Positions 43,344 through 51,708 of a stretch of 64,000 bases of DNA are shown here, piece after piece. Every line of letters begins with the position of its first letter. Within the stretch, counting starts at the first letter, position 1. Under the pieces are notes generated by a model. That model was not told the DNA's origin. It ran no database searches and was given only the letters and a program-made list of their open reading frames with translations. Source of the DNA: UBA7446 sp038143535 (lineage in GTDB: Bacteria; Bacteroidota; Bacteroidia; Flavobacteriales; Flavobacteriaceae); the NCBI GenBank assembly GCA_038143535.1, contig JAYQMD010000001.1, forward strand, positions 434,001-498,000, read 5' to 3'. Both the position numbers and the translations under genes were made by a program.

Positions 43344-45332
43344 CTAAGCCAATGTTTTGATTTGGTTTTGGATGCGTTCAATCTCATCCCTATAATGAGC
43401 CGCCTGGATAAAATCCATATCCATGGCGGCTTTTTCCATATTTTTTCGTTTTTCACGCACCCGAGCTTGCAGCTGATCTTTGGTTAAATACGCAATTGGT
43501 TCAGCAGCTTCTCTTTTGATATAATCATCTGCAACCTTACTGCGATCAAAGGTTTCTTCCAACGCCTTGTTTAGCGCTTGTGGGGTGATGTTGTGACGAT
43601 CGTTGTATGCCATTTGCTTTTCGCGGCGATACTGCGTTTCATCAATGGTCTTTTTCATGCTTTTGGTAACGTTATCTGCATACATGATGGCCATGCCATT
43701 TAAGTTTCTAGCAGCACGACCAACCGTTTGGGTAAGTGATCGCGCCGAGCGCAGAAAGCCTTCTTTATCAGCATCCAAAATAGCAACCAACGATACTTCG
43801 GGCAGGTCTAGCCCTTCACGCAACAGGTTAACGCCAATCAGTACATCGAAAAGCCCTTTGCGCAAATCATGCATGATTTCTACCCGTTCTAGGGTATCAA
43901 TATCGCTGTGGATATAGCGACAACGAATGGATATACGCGACAAATATTTGGTCAGTTCTTCCGCCATGCGCTTGGTGAGTGTGGTAACCAACACCCGTTC
44001 GTCTTTCTCTGCCCGTTGTTGAATCTCTTCGACCAAATCATCTATTTGATTCAAACTTGGACGCACTTCAATGATGGGATCAAGAAGTCCCGTTGGACGA
44101 ATGATTTGCTCCACAAACACACCCTCTGTTTGCTCCAGTTCATAATCGGAGGGGGTGGCACTTACATAAATCACCTGTTGTTGCAGTTGCTCAAACTCTT
44201 CGTACTTAAGCGGCCTGTTATCCATGGCTGCCGGTAGTCTAAAGCCAAATTCAACCAAGTTCTCTTTTCTGCTTCTATCCCCACCATACATGGCGTGTAC
44301 TTGTGATAGTGTCACGTGACTCTCATCAACAATCATTAAATAATCCTCGGGGAAATAGTCCAACAAACAAAATGGACGTGTTCCGGGTGCTCTTCCATCA
44401 ATGTAGCGCGAGTAATTTTCAATACCAGAACAGTAGCCCAGCTCGCGAATCATCTCCAAATCAAAGTTGGTGCGCTCTTCAAGTCGTTTTGCTTCAAGGT
44501 GTTTGCCGATGTCTTTAAAGTAGTCCACTTGCGCCGTCAAATCATCTTGAATTTGATGAATGGCGTTTTGCAGTACCTCGGGCGAGGTAGCAAACATATT
44601 GGCGGGGTAAATGGTCAGTTTATCAAAGTTCTCTTTTATGTTCCCCGTCAGTGGGTCAAATACTTCAATGGCTTCAATTTCATCTCCAAAAAAATGAACC
44701 TTAAAGGCATGGTCGGCATAGCTTGGAAAAACATCAACAATATCTCCATTTACACGAAAGTTACCGTGCAAAAAGTCGGCATTAGTACGTGCGTATAGAC
44801 TTTGCACCAACTGGTGTAAAAATTTGGTTCTGGGAATGACTTGGTCCACATCAATGTGAATCACATTCTTTTTGAATTCTACGGGATTTCCGATGCCGTA
44901 TAGACAAGAAACAGACGCAACCACAATAACATCTCTACGCCCAGACAGCAGGGCAGAGGTGGTGCTTAAACGCAGTTTTTCGATTTCATCGTTAATAGAT
45001 AAGTCTTTTTCAATGTAAGTTCCTGTTGTTGGAATATAGGCTTCGGGTTGGTAGTAGTCGTAATAGGAAACAAAATACTCAACCGCATTGTTGGGAAAGA
45101 ATTGCTTGAATTCAGAATAAAGTTGTGCTGCTAGCGTTTTGTTGTGTGCCAATACGAGCGTAGGACGACGGGTTTCTGCAATTACATTGGCAACCGTAAA
45201 GGTCTTTCCAGATCCCGTAACGCCCAACAGGGTTTGGAATTTGTCTTGTGAGGCTAGGCCTTGCGCCAATTGACGGATCGCATCGGGTTGATCCCCGGTG
45301 GGTTTAAAGTCAGAAACAAGTTGAAACTCCAT
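43344..45332 (-). CDS. uvrB: Excinuclease ABC subunit B
   Basis: This 662-aa protein is UvrB of nucleotide excision repair. It shows Walker A 'LLGVTGSGKTFTVANV', the beta-hairpin 'YYDYYQPEAYIPTTGTYIEK', 'VDESHVTLSQVHAMYGGD', the helicase motifs 'GVNLLREGLDLPEVSLVAI' and 'QTVGRAARN', and a C-terminal UvrC-binding UVR helix pair ('AAMDMDFIQAAHYRDEI'). The length is normal for the family. Confidence 0.98.
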   Translation of the reverse strand: MEFQLVSDFKPTGDQPDAIRQLAQGLASQDKFQTLLGVTGSGKTFTVANVIAETRRPTLVLAHNKTLAAQLYSEFKQFFPNNAVEYFVSYYDYYQPEAYIPTTGTYIEKDLSINDEIEKLRLSTTSALLSGRRDVIVVASVSCLYGIGNPVEFKKNVIHIDVDQVIPRTKFLHQLVQSLYARTNADFLHGNFRVNGDIVDVFPSYADHAFKVHFFGDEIEAIEVFDPLTGNIKENFDKLTIYPANMFATSPEVLQNAIHQIQDDLTAQVDYFKDIGKHLEAKRLEERTNFDLEMIRELGYCSGIENYSRYIDGRAPGTRPFCLLDYFPEDYLMIVDESHVTLSQVHAMYGGDRSRKENLVEFGFRLPAAMDNRPLKYEEFEQLQQQVIYVSATPSDYELEQTEGVFVEQIIRPTGLLDPIIEVRPSLNQIDDLVEEIQQRAEKDERVLVTTLTKRMAEELTKYLSRISIRCRYIHSDIDTLERVEIMHDLRKGLFDVLIGVNLLREGLDLPEVSLVAILDADKEGFLRSARSLTQTVGRAARNLNGMAIMYADNVTKSMKKTIDETQYRREKQMAYNDRHNITPQALNKALEETFDRSKVADDYIKREAAEPIAYLTKDQLQARVREKRKNMEKAAMDMDFIQAAHYRDEIERIQNQIKTLA

Positions 45333-45355
45333 AGCATGCCAAAAATAGCAAAAAC

Positions 45356-46195
45356 TTAGAGGTCACGGCGTTTTAATAAGCGATATGTCAATGCGTAAAA
45401 AATAAAACACCAAGCCGACACGATAAGCATGTCCAGAAGTTGCACATTTGTGTTCTTTGTCATTTGTTCACCAACCTGCTCTGCCAAATTGCGTACCGCT
45501 GACAAACGAGAAAAGGGTTCGCGGACCAAATTGCTCATCGCATTAAGTGGAAAAAAGCGATAAATATAATCTGCAATTTCTCTTGTGCTATTAGAAAATT
45601 CCCATTTAAGGAGTCCATAACAAATGCCCTCCAACATCTGCCATATCCCCAAGAAGCCAAGGGCAAAAGCTGAGCGCTTAATTGCTGTGCCTAAGAACAA
45701 ACAGAATGCAAAAAAAGCAACCAGTTTGATAAAATAGGCGAGTAGATATGCTAAGTCTTGTACAATAATTGAGATTTCGTTGTAGTTCGAATAGGTAAGT
45801 CCTAAAATGAGTGATACCACAAAAATAAACAAGGTAGAAATCCCCGAAAAAGCTAAAATCATGACCCATTTGGAGTGTAGAAATTCACGCTTGCTCAGTC
45901 CGTCTATCAGGTTTTGTTTGATAGTCTTGTTGCTGTATTCGTTGGCGGTCATGGAAACGATAACCACGGCTAAGAATATCTTAAACCACGCTCCGATGTA
46001 GGCGTTAAAATGCCATATGTAGGGGAAGTTAAAGATACCTTGATCCGCTAGGTGAAATTTAATGGGACCAATATCAAATTTGATGGCGGCAATAAGTGCA
46101 ATTGAGGTAAGCAATATAAAATAAGCGCCAATCAGGATACGGCTTGAGCGATTGGCACGTAGCTTTTCATATTCAATTAAAAACAATCGTTTCAT
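45356..46195 (-). CDS. ABC-2 type transporter permease
   Basis: This 279-aa protein has about six membrane helices and the ABC-2 layout: an N-terminal helix near residues 20-42, a cytoplasmic loop 'ANEYSNKTIKQNLIDGLSKR', then paired helices. The loop motif 'EYSNKTIKQNL' is typical of permeases paired with a NatA-like ATPase. Its ATG overlaps the stop of the ATPase gene by 4 nt, so the two form one exporter. The substrate is unknown. Confidence 0.9.
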   Translation of the reverse strand: MKRLFLIEYEKLRANRSSRILIGAYFILLTSIALIAAIKFDIGPIKFHLADQGIFNFPYIWHFNAYIGAWFKIFLAVVIVSMTANEYSNKTIKQNLIDGLSKREFLHSKWVMILAFSGISTLFIFVVSLILGLTYSNYNEISIIVQDLAYLLAYFIKLVAFFAFCLFLGTAIKRSAFALGFLGIWQMLEGICYGLLKWEFSNSTREIADYIYRFFPLNAMSNLVREPFSRLSAVRNLAEQVGEQMTKNTNVQLLDMLIVSAWCFIFYALTYRLLKRRDL

Positions 46196-47094
46196 GCCTT
46201 ATTTTTTTTGGTTAAGGTTAAGAACTGCTCTTCGAGGCTTTTGTGTTTTTTTGCCAAATGTGTCAATACAATTCCTTTGCTTGTCAGTGCCTTGCTTAAG
46301 GTTTCAATTTCTAGCGCTTCATTGGCATAGGCTAATACCAATGAGCCTTGTTGTTCCACTGTATTGATGCGTTTGTTTTCATCTAAGGCTTCCAGCAAGG
46401 CAGCCTTGTTAGTAGCATCAAGCTCAAAATAGCCATGGTCTGTGTTCAGTGCGGTCACAGGCCCAAAATAGATTTGTTTGCCTTTTTGCAAGACCAGTAC
46501 ATGCGAACATACTTTTTCAACCTCGTCCAAAAGATGAGAGGCCAGCAAAATGGTGGTGCCTTGGGCAGCAATTTTAAAAATGATATTCCTAACCTGTGCA
46601 ATTCCTTGTGGATCTAACCCGTTGGTGGGTTCGTCAAGAATGAGAATTTCGGGATCGTTGAGCAGGGCAGAGGCAATGGCCAGTCGCTGCTTCATCCCTA
46701 GGGAATAGGTTTTGAATTTGTCGTGTTTGCGATCAGCTAAATCAACTAGTGTTAATTTTTCATCAATTTTTTCGCGCGCCACTTCTTTTATTCTACAGAC
46801 CAATCGCAAATTTTGCTCAGCTGTCATGTAGGGGTAAAAGTTAGGCCGCTCAATGATGGCACCAACACGCTTTAGTGCTTGATGCGTACTTTGGGTTCCG
46901 CCAAACCAAGAAAAATTTCCTCCGGTGGGATTGACCACATTGAGGATCATGCCAAGCGTGGTTGACTTACCACTGCCGTTTGGCCCCAGCATACCATACA
47001 CATTCCCTCTTTTTATAGAAAAGCTCAGTCGATTTACAGCCGTTAGGTGGCCAAATTTTTTGGTCAGATCATTTACCTTTAGAATGGGTTTCAT
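46192..47094 (-). CDS. ABC transporter ATP-binding protein
   Basis: This 300-aa ATPase shows Walker A 'GPNGSGKSTTLGMI', a Q-loop, the signature 'YSLGMKQRLAIASALL', Walker B 'ILILDEPTNGLDPQG' and the switch His in 'LLASHLLDEVEKV'. It belongs to the NatA/DRA-type exporter ATPases with a C-terminal extension of about 80 residues. It precedes the permease gene with a 4-nt overlap. Confidence 0.95.
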   Translation of the reverse strand: MKPILKVNDLTKKFGHLTAVNRLSFSIKRGNVYGMLGPNGSGKSTTLGMILNVVNPTGGNFSWFGGTQSTHQALKRVGAIIERPNFYPYMTAEQNLRLVCRIKEVAREKIDEKLTLVDLADRKHDKFKTYSLGMKQRLAIASALLNDPEILILDEPTNGLDPQGIAQVRNIIFKIAAQGTTILLASHLLDEVEKVCSHVLVLQKGKQIYFGPVTALNTDHGYFELDATNKAALLEALDENKRINTVEQQGSLVLAYANEALEIETLSKALTSKGIVLTHLAKKHKSLEEQFLTLTKKNKA

Positions 47095-47137
47095 AGTTGT
47101 ATTAGTATCTCAAGACTGTTTTTGTTACGCAAAGTTT

Positions 47138-47145
47138 TAACTTTG
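47138..47145 (+). promoter_or_regulatory. TAnnTTTG promoter box five bases before an unknown gene
   Basis: TAACTTTG, then TTAGT, then ATG at 47151; leaderless spacing. Confidence 0.58.
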
Positions 47146-47150
47146 TTAGT

Positions 47151-48215
47151 ATGAGCGATATGCTAATTACGAAAAAAAAACCAACATACCCCATTAATCC
47201 ATTCCTTGGAGATTACTTGGAATTGTATTCAAGGGCGTATCAAATTCCGGTTTTTTACGATGATTTACTTCGCTTTACAGGTTCAGTAGCGGTGATGAAT
47301 AAGCACGACCAAGACAGCTTGTGGGTGCGTGTATTTTACTCAGACAGCGACCGTAAGGAAATAGATGAGCAGCTAAAACGCGTATATGCCTTGCTGCATT
47401 CAGATGGAAGCGCCATGACCATTCCCTACTTAAATGTGGATGCCATTGATTATTGCACTTTTGGAAATTCCAAGCCCTTCCGCGTTAAAGTGCGGAACAC
47501 GCTTAACGACAACTTTATTTATTTCTATGTAAAAAAGGCAGATGCCTCTCGTGTTTACGGCTTAGAGCTTGAACACACACTTTCGCCAAACAACCTCAAC
47601 TTTTTGGTCAATAAGAACACGCTCATTGAAGAGCATATAGCAGGCATACCGGGAGATGAGTTTATCAAAGATTTTTTACCTAAATGCAGCAAATCTGAAC
47701 GCAATCAAATTGCCAAATCTTTTGTCAAATTCAACGAGCGTTGCATGATACGTTTGCTGGGTGATATGCGATCTTACAATTATGTAATTATCCCCATTCA
47801 CGATTTTGATAAGGTGATTTATAAAATTCGTGCAATTGATTTTGATCAGCAGTGCTATGAGGGTAATTTAAAGATTTACCGTCCCCAGTTTTTCAAGGAA
47901 AATTTTGACATGGTCATGCTAGTTAAAGATCATTTGACCAAAACATCTGTTGATCAATATAAAATTGAGGAGCGGGCAACGATTGCTAGGCGGATTTTAG
48001 GCAACGAAACAAGGTTGACACATTTGCTCAAATGTATGTTGAACGACCATATTTCGACCTCTGAGAAAATTGAACAATTGCGTGGGGAGGTTTACGAACT
48101 CACCAAACAGCTATCGTTTAAAAAGAGTAAGTCTATGGGTGATATTATGCGCGCCTCATTTCATTTTGTGAAGCGCAACTACGAAAACCACGAAATGCTT
48201 CGCGTGGACAATTAA
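47151..48215 (+). CDS. Conserved-looking protein of unknown function
   Basis: This 354-aa protein has no signal peptide, no membrane segment and no catalytic motif I recognise. It begins MSDMLITKKKPTYPINPFLG, has an acidic/aromatic middle ('YSRAYQIPVFYDDLLRF', 'IRAIDFDQQCYEGNLKIY') and ends in a charged, helical tail. The 'HDFDKVIYKIRAIDFDQQ' stretch is faintly reminiscent of kinase-like folds ending in a DFD motif, but this is not enough to name it. It has its own promoter box. It meets the convergent pRiA4b-like gene with a 4-nt overlap. Confidence 0.75.
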   Translation: MSDMLITKKKPTYPINPFLGDYLELYSRAYQIPVFYDDLLRFTGSVAVMNKHDQDSLWVRVFYSDSDRKEIDEQLKRVYALLHSDGSAMTIPYLNVDAIDYCTFGNSKPFRVKVRNTLNDNFIYFYVKKADASRVYGLELEHTLSPNNLNFLVNKNTLIEEHIAGIPGDEFIKDFLPKCSKSERNQIAKSFVKFNERCMIRLLGDMRSYNYVIIPIHDFDKVIYKIRAIDFDQQCYEGNLKIYRPQFFKENFDMVMLVKDHLTKTSVDQYKIEERATIARRILGNETRLTHLLKCMLNDHISTSEKIEQLRGEVYELTKQLSFKKSKSMGDIMRASFHFVKRNYENHEMLRVDN

Positions 48216-48709
48216 TACCAGTCCTGTGAACTGTCTTCTATGTCTTCGTCAAGGCCATTTTCTTCAAAAGAATCATCATTCCACGCATCTTTATCAGCGC
48301 TAAATGTTTTTTCTGGTGCTTCTTCCGGAACATCGCCGTGGCTATAAATAAGCATGGGATATGTGTTTCCAGGTTTTGGCTCATCGGTTTCGATTAGCTC
48401 AATAAAAAAGGTCCACAAGTTTAAGAAATCATAGATGTAAAGCATTTTCGACACATCGGGAAATACGGAGTTTAGCGGGGTGTCACTCATGCGACGAACG
48501 CTTTCGTCTCCAACATCAAACAACGAAATGGAATCTCCTTGTTTCCATTCCTCGTCACTTTCGTAAAAGATGGCCATTTCTGAACCTCCAAAACCAAAGG
48601 CCTGTGTAATGGCGTTGTGGAAATCTTCAAAGTTGTCTGTTTTTTCGAGTGCAATATCTCTAAAAACGTCTTCTTTGGCGTCTAAAATAAGTCTAAAATG
48701 ATAAATCAT
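48212..48709 (-). CDS. pRiA4b ORF-3-like protein
   Basis: This protein of about 165 aa begins MIYHFRLILDAKEDVFRDIAL and shows 'FEDFHNAITQAFGF', 'MAIFYESDEEWKQGDSISLFD', 'MLYIYDFLNLWTFFIELIE' and a very acidic tail. This resembles the plasmid pRiA4b ORF-3 family, a domain also called IS1096 TnpR-like. No function is firmly known, and no transposon lies here. The start at 48709 is chosen because it places the conserved fold at the N-terminus. It overlaps the ctaA stop by 17 nt. Confidence 0.8.
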   Translation of the reverse strand: MIYHFRLILDAKEDVFRDIALEKTDNFEDFHNAITQAFGFGGSEMAIFYESDEEWKQGDSISLFDVGDESVRRMSDTPLNSVFPDVSKMLYIYDFLNLWTFFIELIETDEPKPGNTYPMLIYSHGDVPEEAPEKTFSADKDAWNDDSFEENGLDEDIEDSSQDWY

Positions 48710-49727
48710 AGCGGTGTAAATTAATGCGTAAAATCCAGTAGAGTTGCACGCCAAACAGCAGTGTGGCCAATACTAGGTGTAATGGTTGGGTTGCGAACGG
48801 GAAGTCGAAATAGAACATGGCAATGCCAAGCGCTACTTCCCCCCCGATTAGCCAAAGTATACGTCTGATAAAAACCTTTTCTAGTTGTTCTTTGATCACA
48901 CGTACAAACAACCAAGCATTTGCAAGGATAACGATTATGGACAGGCTCCTGTGGATATAAAAGTTAAGTTCTGGAGCAGCAAGCCAGTACTGCGGGAAGT
49001 CATATCCCCAACGCACTACTTGTGTGTCTATATATTGTCTTACTTGTATTCCCAAAACGATTTGGACAAGCGTTAGTGCAAAAGTGCTGTAAAGCAACAA
49101 ACTAATCTTTCGCGATGGTTTTTTGCTTAACCCAAATGATTTTGATGCCACCCTGACCACTAGTAAGAAACCTACCAATAGCAGTGCCATCAGCATATGA
49201 AGGGAAATTTTCATAGGCATTAAATTGGAGTCAACTACTGTTTTTCCAAGCCAAGCTTGAAATAGAATTCCCAGTAGCGAAAGCAAGGAAAAAATAAAGA
49301 TAATGGGCTTTTTGCGGATCCATTTAAGGCAAAATCCAAATAGGATGAGGATGGCCAAGCCCGATAAAGCCCCAAGCAATCTATTAATAAATTCGATCCA
49401 TGTGTGTTTGGCATCAAACACGGAGTAATCGTGCTTCGTGTACGGCTCCCACCTATTGCTATTAAACCGATCCGTGGTTGTAAACGTGGCCGAAGCTACG
49501 AGTAATCTTTCGTTGTCGATGATTACGTTTCCTTCTCTGTAGTTGGTGTTTGGTTTCCACTCTAGTTGTTCTGCTTGTGTAGGTGGAATGTAGTAACCAA
49601 AACACTTGGGCCAGTCTGGGCATCCCATGCCGCTACCGGTCATGCGAACGGTTGCCCCTGCTGCAATAACAAGGTAAACGATAATAAGCGAAATACGCGT
49701 CCAGCGTTGTAGTTGTTTATACATCAT
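48693..49727 (-). CDS. ctaA: Heme A synthase (COX15/CtaA family)
   Basis: This 344-aa membrane protein oxidises the C8 methyl of heme O to make heme A for cytochrome c oxidase. About eight helices are visible. The N-terminal 'ATVRMTGSGMGCPDWPKCFG' has the conserved Cys pair. Heme-ligand histidines lie in helices with 'WIEFINRLLGALSGL', 'MKISLHMLMALLLVG' and 'NFYIHRSLSIIVILA'. It starts 4 nt inside the end of cca, so it is co-transcribed. Confidence 0.93.
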   Translation of the reverse strand: MMYKQLQRWTRISLIIVYLVIAAGATVRMTGSGMGCPDWPKCFGYYIPPTQAEQLEWKPNTNYREGNVIIDNERLLVASATFTTTDRFNSNRWEPYTKHDYSVFDAKHTWIEFINRLLGALSGLAILILFGFCLKWIRKKPIIFIFSLLSLLGILFQAWLGKTVVDSNLMPMKISLHMLMALLLVGFLLVVRVASKSFGLSKKPSRKISLLLYSTFALTLVQIVLGIQVRQYIDTQVVRWGYDFPQYWLAAPELNFYIHRSLSIIVILANAWLFVRVIKEQLEKVFIRRILWLIGGEVALGIAMFYFDFPFATQPLHLVLATLLFGVQLYWILRINLHRYDLSF

Positions 49728-51157
49728 GAGGTAGGGAATAATCCCATGGTTTTGGCTTTTGCTAGCATAAAATCATGTGCAGCTTTTTGTTCATTTGGAA
49801 TAACGCCTTCTAAAATAGCTTCTTTGATTGCCTCTTTGAGTTCGCCCACCTGTTTGCAAGGCTTCAGTGCAAAAATATGCATGATTTCTTCACCTGTAAC
49901 TGGAGGTTGAAAGTTTCGTATATGATCACGTGCTTCCACTTCTTCAATCTTAGCTTTGACAATATCAAAATTGTTATGATACTTGGCAAATCTTTTTGGA
50001 TTTTTTGTGGTGATGTCTGCCTTACAGAGCAAAAGTAAATCCTCCAGGAGGTCGCCGGCATCAAAAATGAGCCTGCGCACCGCAGAATCCGTTACGTGAT
50101 CTTCTGAAATGACAATAGGCCTTGAGCTCATATAAACCAGTTTTTGAACGTATTTCATCTTGTCGTTTAGGGGCATACGCATACGTTTGAAAAGCTTGTA
50201 AACCATCTTAGCACCAACAAACTCGTGTGCGTGAAAGGTCCAGCCAATTTTCTTGTCGAATTTTTTGGTGGGTGCTTTGCCAATATCGTGTAGTAATGCT
50301 GCCCAGCGCAACCATAGGTTATCTGTATACGCACAGATGTTGTCCACTACTTCAAAAGTGTGGTAGAAGTTGTCCTTATGGCTTTGCCCCTCAACCTCAT
50401 CAATTCCTTTAAGCGCTGTAATTTCAGGTAGTATGCGTTCTAGAAATCCCAATTGGTCCAACAGCAAAAGACCGTTAGAAGGCACAGCGCAAGCTAAAAT
50501 CTTATGTACTTCCTCAGTGATGCGCTCTTTGGACAATATATCGATTCGCGCTTTGTTTTTTTTGATGGATAAAAGGGAAGTTTTATCAATTTCAAAGTTC
50601 AGTTGTGTAGCAAAGCGTACTGCGCGCAGCATCCGCAAGGGATCATCGCTATAGGTAATATCTGGATCGCGTGGCGTTCGCAATACTTTTGCGGTTAAAT
50701 CATGCATGCCATTAAAAGGATCCAGTAGGTTACCAAATCCGTCTTTGTTGAGCCTAAGAGCAAGTGCATTGACGGTAAAATCACGTCTGTTTTGGTCGTC
50801 TTCTAGAGATCCATTCTCCACCACAGGATTGCGGCTCTGGTGGTCATAACTTTCTTTTCTAGCCCCGACAAATTCCAATTGCATGTTCTGCCATTTAATC
50901 ATGGCTGTACCGTAGTTCTTGAAAACTTGGATGTTATTTTCACCGGGCAATAGTTTAGCCACTTTTTTGGCTAGGCTAATGCCGCTGCCAACAGTTACAA
51001 TGTCTATGTCGTGGCCTCTAGGACGATCGAGGAAGGTGTCCCTAACATATCCGCCTATGACATAGGTCTCAAGAACTAATGCATCTGCTGCTTTTTGGAC
51101 GTACCCAAAAACGGCTAGTGCTAATGCTTCTTCGATACGTAATTTTTGGGTTTTCAT
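49724..51157 (-). CDS. cca: CCA tRNA nucleotidyltransferase with HD domain
   Basis: This 477-aa enzyme adds or repairs the CCA end of tRNAs. The polymerase domain shows 'VIGGYVRDTFLDRPRGHDID', with the DxD metal site, and 'RDFTVNALALRL'. 'DPDITYSDDPLRMLRAVRFA' follows. An HD phosphohydrolase domain is visible in 'WLRWAALLHDIGKAPTK'. The organisation matches the class II enzymes with a fused HD domain. Overlaps of 4 nt with tsaC and with ctaA show one operon. Confidence 0.95.
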   Translation of the reverse strand: MKTQKLRIEEALALAVFGYVQKAADALVLETYVIGGYVRDTFLDRPRGHDIDIVTVGSGISLAKKVAKLLPGENNIQVFKNYGTAMIKWQNMQLEFVGARKESYDHQSRNPVVENGSLEDDQNRRDFTVNALALRLNKDGFGNLLDPFNGMHDLTAKVLRTPRDPDITYSDDPLRMLRAVRFATQLNFEIDKTSLLSIKKNKARIDILSKERITEEVHKILACAVPSNGLLLLDQLGFLERILPEITALKGIDEVEGQSHKDNFYHTFEVVDNICAYTDNLWLRWAALLHDIGKAPTKKFDKKIGWTFHAHEFVGAKMVYKLFKRMRMPLNDKMKYVQKLVYMSSRPIVISEDHVTDSAVRRLIFDAGDLLEDLLLLCKADITTKNPKRFAKYHNNFDIVKAKIEEVEARDHIRNFQPPVTGEEIMHIFALKPCKQVGELKEAIKEAILEGVIPNEQKAAHDFMLAKAKTMGLFPTS

Positions 51158-51708
51158 CGCAGTTGCTTCACGCTGCCGTCGGGCATTAGTTGCAATACCT
51201 GTGACGGAATACTTGCTCCTTTTTCTTTATTCAAAGGTACTATTTCGTCTACTTGTGCCAAAATATGCGGGTCTATTTCGTCAAAGCTTTCTGGAACCAG
51301 TGCATCACTGATATTTGCGGAGGTACTAACGATAGGTTTCCCAAAAGATTTGACCAAATCCAAAGCAAAACCTGCTGTTGGAATGCGAATGGCAACACTG
51401 CCATTATGCGCGATTACACCTTTTGCCAGTCCTTTTCCTTTGGGATAAACGAGAGTTGTTGGAACGTCACTTTTTATTAACGCATGGATGTTTTCAGGTA
51501 AGTCGGAAACATAGTTGGATAACATGTTTACGTCAGCCACCAAAGCGATAAGCGGTTTTGACAACTTCCTCTTTTTTAGTGTATATATTTTTGCTACAGC
51601 CGCTTGATTGGTCGCATCACAACCCAAGCCCCAGATGGTATCTGTGGGGTAGAGGAGGGTTTTTCCCGTTTTTAAAATGGAGACAAAATGGTTAATGTTT
51701 ATTTTCAT
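51154..51708 (-). CDS. tsaC: L-threonylcarbamoyladenylate synthase (TsaC/Sua5 family)
   Basis: This 184-aa protein makes threonylcarbamoyl-AMP for the t6A modification of tRNA. The family start 'TLLYPTDTIWGLGCDATN', the 'KIYTLKKRKLSKPLIALV' substrate loop and 'IVSTSANISD' are clear. It lacks the Sua5 C-terminal domain, so it is the short TsaC/YrdC form. It overlaps the glycosyltransferase fusion gene upstream by 17 nt and cca downstream by 4 nt. Confidence 0.94.
   Translation of the reverse strand: MKININHFVSILKTGKTLLYPTDTIWGLGCDATNQAAVAKIYTLKKRKLSKPLIALVADVNMLSNYVSDLPENIHALIKSDVPTTLVYPKGKGLAKGVIAHNGSVAIRIPTAGFALDLVKSFGKPIVSTSANISDALVPESFDEIDPHILAQVDEIVPLNKEKGASIPSQVLQLMPDGSVKQLR

Noticed and set aside
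48212..48709. Transposon passenger gene (IS1096 TnpR-like) as evidence of a mobile element
   Set aside because: No transposase, terminal repeat or target duplication lies nearby; the domain name is historical.
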